Below are positions 51,989 through 61,533 of a DNA stretch of 64,000 nt, piece after piece; position 1 is the first letter of the stretch, and every line of letters begins with the position of its first letter. The notes beneath the pieces are model-generated. The model was not told where the DNA came from. It ran no database searches and was given only the letters and a program-made list of their open reading frames with translations. The stretch is from contig CAXSGY010000026.1 of NCBI GenBank assembly GCA_964237235.1, forward strand, positions 1 through 64,000. Reading direction: 5' to 3'. The DNA is from GCA-002050365 sp964237235. GTDB taxonomy: Bacteria; Acidobacteriota; Blastocatellia; Pyrinomonadales; Pyrinomonadaceae. The position numbers and the translations under genes were made by a program.

Positions 51989-54889
51989 ATGCTCGAAAAT
52001 TACACGAATTTATCGCCGCACTTTTTGGTGGCGAGTTTAATCGCCAGCAGCGCGGCTTTAGGTATCGGACTCGTTGCGGCGTTTCGTTTATTGCCCGCTT
52101 ACCGGCGAACTGCCGCAGCTAAATCTAACGAGCGATCCCCGCCCGCTAATTTCGCTCTGGTTGCTTCTGATGAAAAGAAACTGAGTCACGGGCAGGGACG
52201 GCTCAGGAAAAGCGAAGTAATGGGCTTTGACGGCGATAGCTTGCGCTACAGGGACGGAAGCTACGGGCGCGCTTACCGCATTACGCTCGCCAACACGATT
52301 TATCAATCGGAAGAATTCACCGAAAACCGCATTGATGAAATTTCGTCTTTGCTCAATTTCGACAAACCGGCGGGAACAACAATTCAAATCCGTTTCGATT
52401 CCCTGCCGGGCGGCGGCGCGGTTTTGCGAAATCATCTCGGCTCGATAAACGCGCAAGAGGCTCATCCGCACGCCGGACTGCTGCACGCGACGAATCTGAA
52501 AATCTACGAAGATTCAATCGCTAATGAGCTGCTTAAAGAACAGTCGGCGACCGTTTGGGTTCGCGTTCCGGCGCAGGACGCTCACGACCATCCGGCAATC
52601 TTGAATTTTTTGCCGAGCGTAAATCGTGAAATCGTGCGCGGCGGATTAATTCTATTTCTGACCGCGCCGATTGCGAACAGCAAAAACGCATTTAGTCAAA
52701 ATTTCGTCAGGCGCGAGAGGGAAAGAGAAGAAAAATGCCGGCGCGAAGCCGAAAAGGTTTTTCGCAGCTTTGAAGAAAATTTCCCGAAAGAACTGCGGCT
52801 CGAAGCGATGAAGAGACAGGAAACTTTTGAAACGCTTTTCGTCTCGCACCGACGGGGCAACACTGCCGCGCCCGTGTTGCCCGAAAAAATCAAATGCATT
52901 GACATCAGGCGTTATTTGACGGTGGGCAATATCAAGGCGGATGAAACCGATTTCGTAATGCACGAGCAGTCTCTGGCAAGCATCGTCAGCTTAAAAACGC
53001 CGCCGCAGAATTTCGTCACCGCCGACACGATGCGCTATCTGACCTGTCGCGGCGATTTGAACTTTCCGCACACGATTGTGCTTGATTTCGTCGCGCTCGA
53101 TGTCGAGGCGAGCAAGAAGGAACTCAAGAAAAAAATCAAACGCATCGAAGGCAGCGGCAACACCTTTTTCGGTCTGAAACCGCTTCAAGAAGACGCGAAA
53201 GTCGTCCGCGAAGAATTGACGGAACTTCTCCGCCAAGTCGAAAAGGGACGCGAAAAAATCTGCAAAGCCAGAATCAATTTTATTGTTTTCGGCGGGCGCG
53301 CCCGCAGCCGCAGTGAACTTAACGAAAAAACGGAAACATTAACCGAGCGATGCGAGCAGATGATGTCGGCGGTGCGAAAAATTCCCGGCGCGGATGCCGT
53401 GCGCGAAGAACCGGCGCGGCAGCGCGCGATTTATCCGCGACTGCTCGCCGGAGAATTATCGCATAAAGAAACCGGACAGGAATTCGGCGAAGCGGCGAGC
53501 AGTTTAGCAGCGTTCGTGCCGACCGAAGGCGCGTGGCGCGGCAGTCCGCGACCGCACAGCTTGTTTTTAACGCCCGATGGTCAAATGTTCGGACTCGATT
53601 TGTTTGACAGGAATTTAATAAAGTCGCCGACCGTGATTGTGACCGCCGCTTCGGGGGAAGGCAAATCGGTTTTGGGAATGAGAATTATTACCGACATTCT
53701 CGCGTGCTGCGGGCGCGTGAAAGTGCGGGCGATTGATTACAAAAATTCATTAAAACCGATGTGCCGGCTTTTCGGCGGACGGCATATCAATTTCGCGGAA
53801 GCCGATCCGAAGCCATTGAACGTCTGGAATTATCCGGGAATTGAAACCGGAATGCCCGCCTCGAAACGGCAAAGCACGTTCGTTCTGACGGATTTGTTGA
53901 ATTTAAGTCGAACGCCGAAAGACGACACGATTACTTATTCGATTGTGAAACTTATCGTCACGGAAGTTTATAAAATCTCAAACACCAGAAACGGTGCGGG
54001 ACGACCGAAATTTCAGCCGACGCTTTCACACTTTCTCGACCTTCTGGGCAGTTACAGTTGGAACGAAACCGAGCGCACAAAAGCGAACGAGCTATTTTTG
54101 AAACTGAACATTTATCGCGGCGACGTTTGGCTCGACGCGCCGACGCACCCTGATTTCGATACCGATTCGCCGTTCGACGTTTATGAGCTGACTTCCCTTT
54201 CCTGTTTGGATGAACCCGTGCGCGAAAGTATGGGCTTCCGCATCGCCGCTTCGATTATGCAGGAAATCGGCGAAGAAAATTCCAAAGGTCAAATCACGCC
54301 GTTTCTTTTCGTCTGCGACGAGATGAAAGAAATCACGAAACATTTTCCGGCTATCTTAGATTTGATCGGCAACACCAGCTTGACCGGACGCAAAGAAGGC
54401 GTTGTCACGCTTTTGATGGGGCAAGCCTACGAGCATTTTAGCGGCACGGAAGACGCGCCGAATCCAATCGGTATTGATTTAGTCAAAAACAGCGGCGTAA
54501 AAATCATCGGCAAACAAATCGGCAATTTCGACCGATTGGTGCGAGATTGCGAGCTGTCGAAAGAAACGCAAACCGCCGTTCGCAGCATTCGCAATCCTTA
54601 CGGAATTTATACGCAGTGGGTGATGGTCATCGGTTCAGGGGATGACAAAATCGTTGAGATGGCAACCGTCAGCCAATCGCCGATTGAGCGTTGGAATTCG
54701 ACGACCGACGCTAACGAAAGAAACGCTCGCGCTGCTAGCGAGGCGTTAATGCCGAATCAGCCCTTCGCGTTTGTGCTGGCGTGGCTGGCAAGTAAATATC
54801 CCTTGGGTTTAACTGCCGCAGGACTCACGGAAATCAAGCCTGAACATCTGGAGGAACTTCGCCTCTTTGCGGCAAAGCAACCGAATTAA
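51989..54889 (+). CDS. virB4: VirB4-family secretion ATPase
   Basis: The 966-residue protein begins with a hydrophobic segment (VASLIASSAALGIGLVAAF). The long N-terminal VirB4/CagE domain contains YRDGSYGRAYRITL and RYLTCRGDLNFPHTIVLDF. The C-terminal ATPase domain has Walker A in VTAASGEGKSV (near residue 556). Walker B is FLFVCDEMKEI, and a later GRKEGVVTLLMGQAYEHF follows. It powers pilus and channel assembly and is present in all such systems. AAGAGA lies upstream. The gene lies 16 bp after virB3 and 6 bp before virB5. Confidence 0.92.
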   Translation: MLENYTNLSPHFLVASLIASSAALGIGLVAAFRLLPAYRRTAAAKSNERSPPANFALVASDEKKLSHGQGRLRKSEVMGFDGDSLRYRDGSYGRAYRITLANTIYQSEEFTENRIDEISSLLNFDKPAGTTIQIRFDSLPGGGAVLRNHLGSINAQEAHPHAGLLHATNLKIYEDSIANELLKEQSATVWVRVPAQDAHDHPAILNFLPSVNREIVRGGLILFLTAPIANSKNAFSQNFVRREREREEKCRREAEKVFRSFEENFPKELRLEAMKRQETFETLFVSHRRGNTAAPVLPEKIKCIDIRRYLTVGNIKADETDFVMHEQSLASIVSLKTPPQNFVTADTMRYLTCRGDLNFPHTIVLDFVALDVEASKKELKKKIKRIEGSGNTFFGLKPLQEDAKVVREELTELLRQVEKGREKICKARINFIVFGGRARSRSELNEKTETLTERCEQMMSAVRKIPGADAVREEPARQRAIYPRLLAGELSHKETGQEFGEAASSLAAFVPTEGAWRGSPRPHSLFLTPDGQMFGLDLFDRNLIKSPTVIVTAASGEGKSVLGMRIITDILACCGRVKVRAIDYKNSLKPMCRLFGGRHINFAEADPKPLNVWNYPGIETGMPASKRQSTFVLTDLLNLSRTPKDDTITYSIVKLIVTEVYKISNTRNGAGRPKFQPTLSHFLDLLGSYSWNETERTKANELFLKLNIYRGDVWLDAPTHPDFDTDSPFDVYELTSLSCLDEPVRESMGFRIAASIMQEIGEENSKGQITPFLFVCDEMKEITKHFPAILDLIGNTSLTGRKEGVVTLLMGQAYEHFSGTEDAPNPIGIDLVKNSGVKIIGKQIGNFDRLVRDCELSKETQTAVRSIRNPYGIYTQWVMVIGSGDDKIVEMATVSQSPIERWNSTTDANERNARAASEALMPNQPFAFVLAWLASKYPLGLTAAGLTEIKPEHLEELRLFAAKQPN

Positions 54890-54895
54890 AAACTT

Positions 54896-55807
54896 ATGAA
54901 AAAACTAAAATTTATTCACCAGTTCGCCATCGCGTTGATTCTGTTTTCGTTTTTGGTGTTTCCCGCAGCGCAGCCCGCGCGGGCGCAGTGGGTGACATTC
55001 GACGCGACGAATTATGCCCTTCAAATTGAAAAGAAAATCGAGGAAGCCGCTCGTTGGATTAAAACAGTCGAGCAGTATGTCGCTATGTATCAAAAAGCGA
55101 TTGAACAGGTCAGCTCTTTGCGCGGAATTTTATCAATCGTTGACGAGCAAATCACGAAAAACAAGCAGATGGTCGAAGGCTGGGCGGCGGTCGGAAGAAT
55201 CGTCAAAGGCGTTTACGATTTGAAACGACAAATCGAAAATTCCATCAGAAGCGAAATTCAAGCCGTCGTCAGCATTTCGCGCCGCTACCGCAACGGCATT
55301 TTCGATATGGAAGCGAACAAGCGCGATTTGGACGATTACCTGAAACACGCCATCGGCAGGAATGCCGACGCGAGCCTCAAAAATTTAGAAAGGCTTGCCC
55401 GCCTTGATTCTTCATTCGAGCGGATGCTTTACGACCGCGAGATGATTTTGGCTGAGTTGGCTTTGCTCTACAAAGAACAGGCTGAACTGCAAGACCGAGT
55501 AACCGAATTAAGAAATATAGCCGGCAGCCAGCAGGACAAAATCGAAGGAATGCTCGCGCAGCTTCGTGAAATCGGCTCGCGCATCGCCACGCTTGAACTT
55601 CGGCTTGACGAATTGAAAAAGCAAATCGAGGAAAAGTGCAAACTATATGGCTTGAAAATCGAGCAGATGGAAGAATTCGGCAAACAAATCCGTCAAACGG
55701 AAGAAATGATGACGACTATCACGACCGGAAGCCAAGAGTTTTATTCGGAGCTTGAAAAATACGAAGTCTGGAAAAACGATCCGCTCGACAATCAATTTCC
55801 CTGGTGA
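54896..55807 (+). CDS. VirB5/TrbJ-like pilus-tip or periplasmic protein
   Basis: This 303-residue protein has a signal peptide (FAIALILFSFLVFPAAQPARAQ in parts) and a mature part that is nearly all helix. WVTFDATNYALQIEKKIEEA at the start is characteristic of TrbJ. Long coiled coil follows (LELRLDELKKQIEEK). TrbJ/VirB5 proteins sit at the pilus tip or in the periplasm. Order after virB4 supports this. Two GS-rich turns break the coil (NIAGSQQDK, TTGSQEF). Confidence 0.8.
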   Translation: MKKLKFIHQFAIALILFSFLVFPAAQPARAQWVTFDATNYALQIEKKIEEAARWIKTVEQYVAMYQKAIEQVSSLRGILSIVDEQITKNKQMVEGWAAVGRIVKGVYDLKRQIENSIRSEIQAVVSISRRYRNGIFDMEANKRDLDDYLKHAIGRNADASLKNLERLARLDSSFERMLYDREMILAELALLYKEQAELQDRVTELRNIAGSQQDKIEGMLAQLREIGSRIATLELRLDELKKQIEEKCKLYGLKIEQMEEFGKQIRQTEEMMTTITTGSQEFYSELEKYEVWKNDPLDNQFPW

Positions 55808-55837
55808 GCGCGAAAAACAAAAAATCGGAGCAAAAAG

Positions 55838-58054
55838 ATGTCGCAAAGAAACGAAAAAATGAAAATTAAAGGGCGGTCGAGATTTATCGCCGCGTTTGGA
55901 TTATTGCTGTTGTTAATGGTGAGTTTGACGACAGATGCGCTGGCGCAGCGTCAACCGCCAAACACCAGAACGCCTATCGGCGAGATGAACGGAAAAACTA
56001 TCTACGCCGACGACGTGATAAATCAAATCAACAACGACAGTCCGTTTATGCCCGCGCTCGAAGACGATAAAATAACGCAGGACCCGACGGCGACACCCGC
56101 GCCGAACGCCACGCCCGTTCCAACGCCCGTGCCGCGTCCAGCCGCCGCGTCGTTCGATAAGCAAATTGACAATATGATGAAGACGGCGAAAGACTGGCTT
56201 TTCGCTTCGATTCTAAACACGGTCGTCAAACCGATGCTGCCCTATTTGACGTTCTTCGCGTGGATTATCGCCAGCTTCGTTCTGATTATTTCGTTTTTGC
56301 GAAAATTCTCGGACGAGCGCGGTTATTCGGTGGAACTGCTTTTTCGCTGGGGCATCCGCACGCTCTGCTTTATGCTCGTCATCGGCAGCGCGCCGTATCT
56401 CTTGGACGTTTTCACGCTCGTCGGAAAACAAATCGCTAAACCATTAAAAAGCGCAAATTACTGGTTAATGAAAGATTTCGACGAGAAGATGCGGCAATAC
56501 GTCAAAGCTAACTTTAGCGTCGAAGATCCGAACGCCATCATCGCCGAGCGGTTGCCGAACGGCGAGCCGGGCATTCTAGGTGTGATCAATAACAAAGAAT
56601 CTTCAGTTGCCGACATCACCGCCGACTTGAACTTTTTGAATTGGAATATGCCGCGAATGTTTTCGCTCGTCGTCATCAGTCAGAACATCATCAAATTTGG
56701 CGGCATACTGCTCGCGCTCGCCGGTCTTTTTATTCTCATCGGTTTGAAGCTGGCATCGCCGATTATGGCGGCACTGGGCTTTGACGATAAATTCGCCGCG
56801 CAGACTTTTTACCCGTTTTGCTGGGGCATGGCGACGTTTTGTTTGTCTTATCCGATTGTCAAAGAAATAGCGATGTATATCGCTTATTCGATTGGTCTCA
56901 TCGCGCTTTCGATATACAATAGCGAGCCGCTTTATACGCTCGACCCGAATACAGCGAAAATCATCTCCACCGGCAATTATGATCCGGGCAGCAGCGCAGC
57001 AATCGTTACTTTTTTGTTTTTCATCGCCGTGCTTTCCTACATCTTAAGCGTCGTGCTGGCGTATAAACTTCTGCGCGGTCAGGTTTACGAATCGGTCAAT
57101 CAGGTTTCGATGGGCTGGATGCTTTCGGCGGTCGGAACGGCACTCGAAACTTACGGTCTTGTCGCGGGCGCGGCAATCAATCGCCAAGCCGAAAACACGC
57201 AAATTCAGGGCATTTATAATTCCGAAAAAACGAACGCCAAAGCCGCGCTTGAAGCCGGAAAATTGCAAACCGACGCGCGAAGGATTCAGGCTTTATCGGG
57301 CGTGCAGGGCAGCCTGCAAACTACGCTCGGTCAAATTTACGGCAATCAAACGACGAATATGCTGATTACCAACTCGAACCGGACGATGCAGTTGCAGCAA
57401 ACCAGCGCGTCCACACAGCGCGAAATCGGGTCGCAAAGAATTGATTACACCGACCGGACGAATCGCCTGGGATTTGAAGCGAACCGGGAAAAAGGAAACA
57501 GGTGGGTCGAGAATGAAGCGCAGATTAACGACAACATTCTGAATATGTCTCCCGGCAGCGGAGTCGTCGGTACGCGCGGTCTGGCGGGCGTTGTGGCGAA
57601 CGGCGCGGGTTCAGCGACAGGCATTCCGCTCGATCCGTCGCAGGTTCGGCAAACTTACGGCAATCAAATAACCGACGAGCAATACAAGCTGAACCTGGGT
57701 CAAAACACCAGAACGCTCACTTCAAACAGAGAAAACAGCGAAAATTATCAGGAAAATTTAAATGCGAGCATTAACCAAAACGCCGATGCGACAATCGGCG
57801 CGATTCAGAAGGGGGCGAGCATCAGCGCGGGCGCGGCAAAGCAGGGCGCGGCAATCCAAACGACTGGAATTAATCAAGCATACGGTTTGGAAATAAAAGC
57901 CAATGACGTTACTTTCACAGGGCGCAACGAAGCCGCATTGATTAATAAAAATTCGGCTGAAGAAGCCGCGCATTTGCGGATGGCGGCGACCATTGTCACA
58001 GGCTTTTTCCGCGATATGGATCGCCGTCTCGAAGAAATGAAACCCAAATATTAG
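55838..58054 (+). CDS. virB6: VirB6/TrbL-like polytopic channel protein
   Basis: This 738-residue protein has an N-terminal signal-like segment (FGLLLLLMVSLTTDALAQ) and a Pro-rich stretch. Six or so membrane helices follow between residues 110 and 430 (TFFAWIIASFVLIISFL, FGGILLALAGLFILIGL and others). LASPIMAALGFDDKFAAQTF in the middle is typical of TrbL. The C-terminal 300 residues are soluble and rich in Asn, Gln and Thr, with repeated helical units (SAGAAKQGAAIQTTGINQA). It forms the inner-membrane channel part. It lies 30 bp after virB5. Confidence 0.85.
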   Translation: MSQRNEKMKIKGRSRFIAAFGLLLLLMVSLTTDALAQRQPPNTRTPIGEMNGKTIYADDVINQINNDSPFMPALEDDKITQDPTATPAPNATPVPTPVPRPAAASFDKQIDNMMKTAKDWLFASILNTVVKPMLPYLTFFAWIIASFVLIISFLRKFSDERGYSVELLFRWGIRTLCFMLVIGSAPYLLDVFTLVGKQIAKPLKSANYWLMKDFDEKMRQYVKANFSVEDPNAIIAERLPNGEPGILGVINNKESSVADITADLNFLNWNMPRMFSLVVISQNIIKFGGILLALAGLFILIGLKLASPIMAALGFDDKFAAQTFYPFCWGMATFCLSYPIVKEIAMYIAYSIGLIALSIYNSEPLYTLDPNTAKIISTGNYDPGSSAAIVTFLFFIAVLSYILSVVLAYKLLRGQVYESVNQVSMGWMLSAVGTALETYGLVAGAAINRQAENTQIQGIYNSEKTNAKAALEAGKLQTDARRIQALSGVQGSLQTTLGQIYGNQTTNMLITNSNRTMQLQQTSASTQREIGSQRIDYTDRTNRLGFEANREKGNRWVENEAQINDNILNMSPGSGVVGTRGLAGVVANGAGSATGIPLDPSQVRQTYGNQITDEQYKLNLGQNTRTLTSNRENSENYQENLNASINQNADATIGAIQKGASISAGAAKQGAAIQTTGINQAYGLEIKANDVTFTGRNEAALINKNSAEEAAHLRMAATIVTGFFRDMDRRLEEMKPKY

Positions 58055-58144
58055 GCATTTAACAAAGCTGGAAACTGAAAGCCTTGCGCCGCCAAATAAG
58101 CGGCTTATAATTTCAATCGGTGAGAAAAAGGGACTGGAATCGTT

Positions 58145-59281
58145 ATGGCTGCTTCAAATTATCAGCGCGTCAGTCGAAAGCGCGTGTGCCGCATCTGCGG
58201 CAAATCCGATTGGTGCAGTTACACGCCGGACGAAAAAACGTCATTCTGCGCTCGCGTCAATCAACAGGCGGATCGCGTGAGCCGCACGGGTTGGGGCATA
58301 TTTCATCACGAAAAATCGCTTTTTCCCGTGAATATATTTTTCTGCCCGCACCGGTCGCCGCCGAAAAAAACCGAACTTGCGCCGATTGAAATCAGAGATT
58401 TCGCTTATCGAAAGTTGCTCGAACTAGCACCCGCGACCGATTTGAAGGAGATAATTGACGGCGAGAAAGGTCTGCGGGCGAGAAGGATTTTCGATATTAA
58501 AAACTCCGGGGCGTTGCCGCAAACCAAAGACGAGCGGCGCGAGTTAGCCCGAGAGATTCGCCGATCAATCAACCGGCAGTTCCCGAATTTTGTGAGCGGT
58601 CAGAAATCCGGCGTGAGCGGACTGCCCGGCTTCTGGCTCGATAAAAACGGACGGGCGCAGCTCTGGTCCGAGAAAGACTATTCGTGTCCGGTGATGATCA
58701 TTCCTTACCGCGACGCGACCGGTCTCGTGCCGGCTTGTCAGCTGCGTTTGATGGGTCGCAACGAATCATCGACGGGCGCGCTTCGTTACGTCTGGCTGTC
58801 CACGCCCGATAAAAACGCGGGCTTAAGCTGCGGCGCGCCGCTGCATTTCGCCTATCGCGGGGCTGGATCGTATGATGCGCCGGTTCTGATCACGGAAGGA
58901 GCCCTCAAAGCCGAAACCGTCCGGGTCTTCACCAAGAAGGCGGACGTGTTGGCGAATGCCGGAATCAATTCTTCGCACGCGGAAATTGCCGCCGCCGTCT
59001 TTCTTCGACCGGTGCTGCTTGCCTTCGATGCCGACTGCCGGGAAAATCCTCATGCGGCGCGAGCGTTGGTACAGTTGTTAAATGCAATCAGCGGCGCGAC
59101 CGGCAGTAATCTGCAAGGCAAAGTTAAAGTTCTGACGTGGAATCCGAAATTCAAAGGAATCGACGATGCCCTTCTGCGGAACGCTTCGATCACCGCCGCG
59201 TCGCCGTTCGAGTGGTATCAATCGCTCGGCGATAAATGTCGAGCCGAAGTGATTCGAATTTTCCCCCGGCTTCGAGGTTAA
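58145..59281 (+). CDS. TOPRIM/DUF3854-like protein with N-terminal zinc finger
   Basis: The protein has 378 residues. The N-terminus has a primase-like zinc site, with CRICGKSDWCSY and a later FCAR. The C-terminal half has VLITEGALKAETV and LLAFDADCREN, which correspond to the Glu and Asp-x-Asp metal sites of the TOPRIM fold, and FKGIDDALL near the end. This combination is usual in DUF3854 proteins of plasmids and phages, thought to assist primer synthesis. It could prime the transferred strand in the recipient. It lies 90 bp after virB6 and probably ends that operon. Confidence 0.8.
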   Translation: MAASNYQRVSRKRVCRICGKSDWCSYTPDEKTSFCARVNQQADRVSRTGWGIFHHEKSLFPVNIFFCPHRSPPKKTELAPIEIRDFAYRKLLELAPATDLKEIIDGEKGLRARRIFDIKNSGALPQTKDERRELAREIRRSINRQFPNFVSGQKSGVSGLPGFWLDKNGRAQLWSEKDYSCPVMIIPYRDATGLVPACQLRLMGRNESSTGALRYVWLSTPDKNAGLSCGAPLHFAYRGAGSYDAPVLITEGALKAETVRVFTKKADVLANAGINSSHAEIAAAVFLRPVLLAFDADCRENPHAARALVQLLNAISGATGSNLQGKVKVLTWNPKFKGIDDALLRNASITAASPFEWYQSLGDKCRAEVIRIFPRLRG

Positions 59282-59428
59282 ACGACGCGTGATGACGCTG
59301 TGGTAATAATCGTCGCACTTGATTGCTGAAGCGAAATTTTTGCGAAAGCGGCAACTTGAAGCCCGTTCGCTTATGTTCCGAGCATCGCGTGGTCCCTGGA
59401 GCGGCGCGAAGAATTCCGCTGAAAAACG

Positions 59429-61174
59429 TTGTCTGGTCGCCGCGTAAACGCCGGGGCGACCTCGCCCCGGCGAATCGACGGTAATAAAACTGATGCGCGC
59501 CGCGCCATCGAAAACGGCGGAGGGGGCGCGGTCGTCGATCCGCACGGCGATTTTATTCAGCATTTGATGGAAACGATGTCCGAATCGCGCGTTGCGGACT
59601 GCGTGCAGTTTAGCCCGAAGCATTTTCCCGTTTCCCTGGAAATCTTGAGCGCGGCAAATGAACACGAGATAGATTTGCTGAGCGACGATTTAATCAGGAT
59701 GTTTTGCCGGACGAGCGAATCGTGGGGCGACAAGATGCAGGCGATTCTCCAGATGGCTTTCCAGACGCTCCTGAGAGTCCGTTCGCGGCTGCAAAGATAT
59801 GTCGCGCTTGACATCCACGTTGAAAAATATAGCGAAGAGACCGGATTTACGATTGATCTAACAAAACCGATTATTGAAGATTTAGCACAGTTTGCATTGG
59901 ATAATCCGAGCAGTTTGAAAGCGGAATTCGGTTGGCTCGTAACGAAGAAAGCCAAAAGAGGATATGATTTCGGCTATGTACTGGGACAAAAAGATAAAAA
60001 TTTTTCGCTTCTTCTAGAGCTGATTCAAATTTATCAAAACAAAATTGAAGAAGAGGAAGTGAATCTAGGCTTGTTAGGCGGTTATTTTCGAGCTTTGAGA
60101 GAAGCCGATGAAAACATCTGGGAAAAGGTTTTAGATATTTTATCTGAAAGAAAACAAACAAAAATCTTGATACCCGGGCTATCTCAAATGTCAGGATTAA
60201 CGGAAAAAGGCGCGGTCAGGATTGCAAATTTGTTCGAGGAAAACGAAATCGCCTTCTGGCAACTCAATCGCTTTCAATACGGATTACAAATTCAAAACAT
60301 TTCTGAAAATACGTTAAAAAGATGGCTTATATTCCTGCTTGGACAAGACAGTGCATATGCCGTCAGTATCGCTTTGAATTATTTATATCAATACTATGTG
60401 CGTGAATCGTCATCGGATGCTTTGAAATTGAAGTTGCCTGAAAATCTAGCGTTCAAAATTCTTACTCACAAATCTCTTTTTGATGCAGCGCAGCAAGAAA
60501 ACTTTGACCAAATGGGGTCTCATTACTGGCAACTGATTGCCGCGAGGTACATGAACCTCTACAAAGATAAATCTCTAAAATTCGCTAAAGTTCTGTTAAA
60601 AAATTTTGGGGAGGATGGTTCTCTGAGTCGCGGTCTGGATGAAGCACCGATTTCAGTCTTAGATGAAGTGGCAAGAGAATTCCCATTAGAAGTTTGGCGA
60701 ATAGCTTCAAGCTATATTCGTTTTCCGATGGATAAAAAGACGATGCGAATTAAATTTTGGCTTGAAAACGGAGCTCTTCAATTCGGAGATATTGGAAGCG
60801 GCAACCATAAATTTGTTCCATTGGATGAGTTGTGGAAATGGATTGATAAAGATATAGAAAAAAGAGCGTGGTTCACCGCCTGGTTTGTTCCGTCGATAAT
60901 CAGAAAGTTAGGAAATTATTCGCCAATCGCCAGGGAGCTTTTAATACGCTACGGAGATAGAGAGGATGTGCGAAATAACCTGTATGCAAATTTCGGATCA
61001 ACCGGAATCATTACGGGAAATATGAGCAACTACTATCAAAATAGATTGGAAGAATTTATAGAAATTAAGGCGCAGGAAGACCATCCAAACGTGGTGAGAT
61101 GGCTGGATGAACATATTCAAGGACTTCAGTATTGCCTTGAACAATCCCGGATAAGTGAAGAAAGAGAATTTTGA
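59429..61174 (+). CDS. Chimeric ORF: VirD4/HerA-like fragment fused to helical-repeat region
   Basis: The 581-codon frame joins two unlike parts. Residues about 27-113 (GGGAVVDPHGDFIQHL, LSDDLIRMFCRTSESWGDKM) are the region after Walker A of a conjugative VirD4/HerA-type ATPase. The Walker A part itself is missing. After the junction near 59770 the DNA becomes more AT-rich. The protein becomes a helical array ending in PNVVRWLDEHIQGL and SRISEEREF, a type of C-terminal region seen in large STAND-like proteins. The first 26 residues overlap a 24-bp palindrome and are probably not translated from this start. It is best read as a recombined, perhaps non-functional gene. Confidence 0.55.
   Translation: MSGRRVNAGATSPRRIDGNKTDARRAIENGGGGAVVDPHGDFIQHLMETMSESRVADCVQFSPKHFPVSLEILSAANEHEIDLLSDDLIRMFCRTSESWGDKMQAILQMAFQTLLRVRSRLQRYVALDIHVEKYSEETGFTIDLTKPIIEDLAQFALDNPSSLKAEFGWLVTKKAKRGYDFGYVLGQKDKNFSLLLELIQIYQNKIEEEEVNLGLLGGYFRALREADENIWEKVLDILSERKQTKILIPGLSQMSGLTEKGAVRIANLFEENEIAFWQLNRFQYGLQIQNISENTLKRWLIFLLGQDSAYAVSIALNYLYQYYVRESSSDALKLKLPENLAFKILTHKSLFDAAQQENFDQMGSHYWQLIAARYMNLYKDKSLKFAKVLLKNFGEDGSLSRGLDEAPISVLDEVAREFPLEVWRIASSYIRFPMDKKTMRIKFWLENGALQFGDIGSGNHKFVPLDELWKWIDKDIEKRAWFTAWFVPSIIRKLGNYSPIARELLIRYGDREDVRNNLYANFGSTGIITGNMSNYYQNRLEEFIEIKAQEDHPNVVRWLDEHIQGLQYCLEQSRISEEREF
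59449..59472. repeat. 24-bp perfect inverted repeat at a recombination junction
   Basis: CGCCGGGGCGA (59449-59459) and TCGCCCCGGCG (59462-59472) are perfect complements separated by two bases. It lies in the short gap between the DUF3854 gene and the VirD4-like fragment, where the gene order breaks. It could be a protein-binding palindrome, a terminator stem or a recombination scar. Confidence 0.5.
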
Positions 61175-61200
61175 TAAAAATAATATGCTCATCAAATAGT

Positions 61201-61244
61201 GTCTATTGACATCTATTGACATCTATTGACAATAGTGCTACACT
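61201..61244 (+). promoter_or_regulatory. parD promoter with tandem 10-bp operator repeats
   Basis: The 10-bp unit (A/G)TCTATTGAC occurs three times in tandem (61201-61230). The second copy supplies TTGACA (61216-61221) at 17 bp from TACACT (61239-61244), a good -35/-10 pair. CTATTG-A-CAATAG (61223-61235) is a perfect palindrome between them. The arrangement fits autorepression by the ParD-ParE complex. Confidence 0.65.
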
Positions 61245-61263
61245 GTATTTGAAAGGAATTATT

Positions 61264-61533
61264 ATGGCAACAGCAACAATTAACATTTCGATTCCCGATA
61301 ATTTGAAGGCGCAAGTTGATGAAGTCATCGCCGCCGAGGGCTACGGCAACACAAGCGAGTTTTTCCGCGATCTGGTGCGCGATTATCTCAGACAGCGGCA
61401 GGAGCGGCGGCTCGAAGCATTGCTGCTAGAAGGTCTGGAGAGCGGGAAAGCAACCCGGTTTACCAAAGCCGATTTTGAAGCGATCAAGCAGCGCGGCATC
61501 GAGCGTTTGAAAAGTAAAACAAGTCGTAAATGA
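61264..61533 (+). CDS. parD: ParD-type antitoxin
   Basis: ATG 61264 has AAGGAA 5 bases upstream. The 89-residue protein starts with a ribbon-helix-helix DNA-binding domain (TINISIPDNLKAQVDEVIAA, then YGNTSEFFRDLVRDYL). A C-terminal toxin-binding tail contains LESGKATRFTKADFEAIKQ. It neutralises ParE and represses its own promoter. The stop overlaps the parE start by 4 bp. It appears intact, unlike its partner. Confidence 0.9.
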   Translation: MATATINISIPDNLKAQVDEVIAAEGYGNTSEFFRDLVRDYLRQRQERRLEALLLEGLESGKATRFTKADFEAIKQRGIERLKSKTSRK

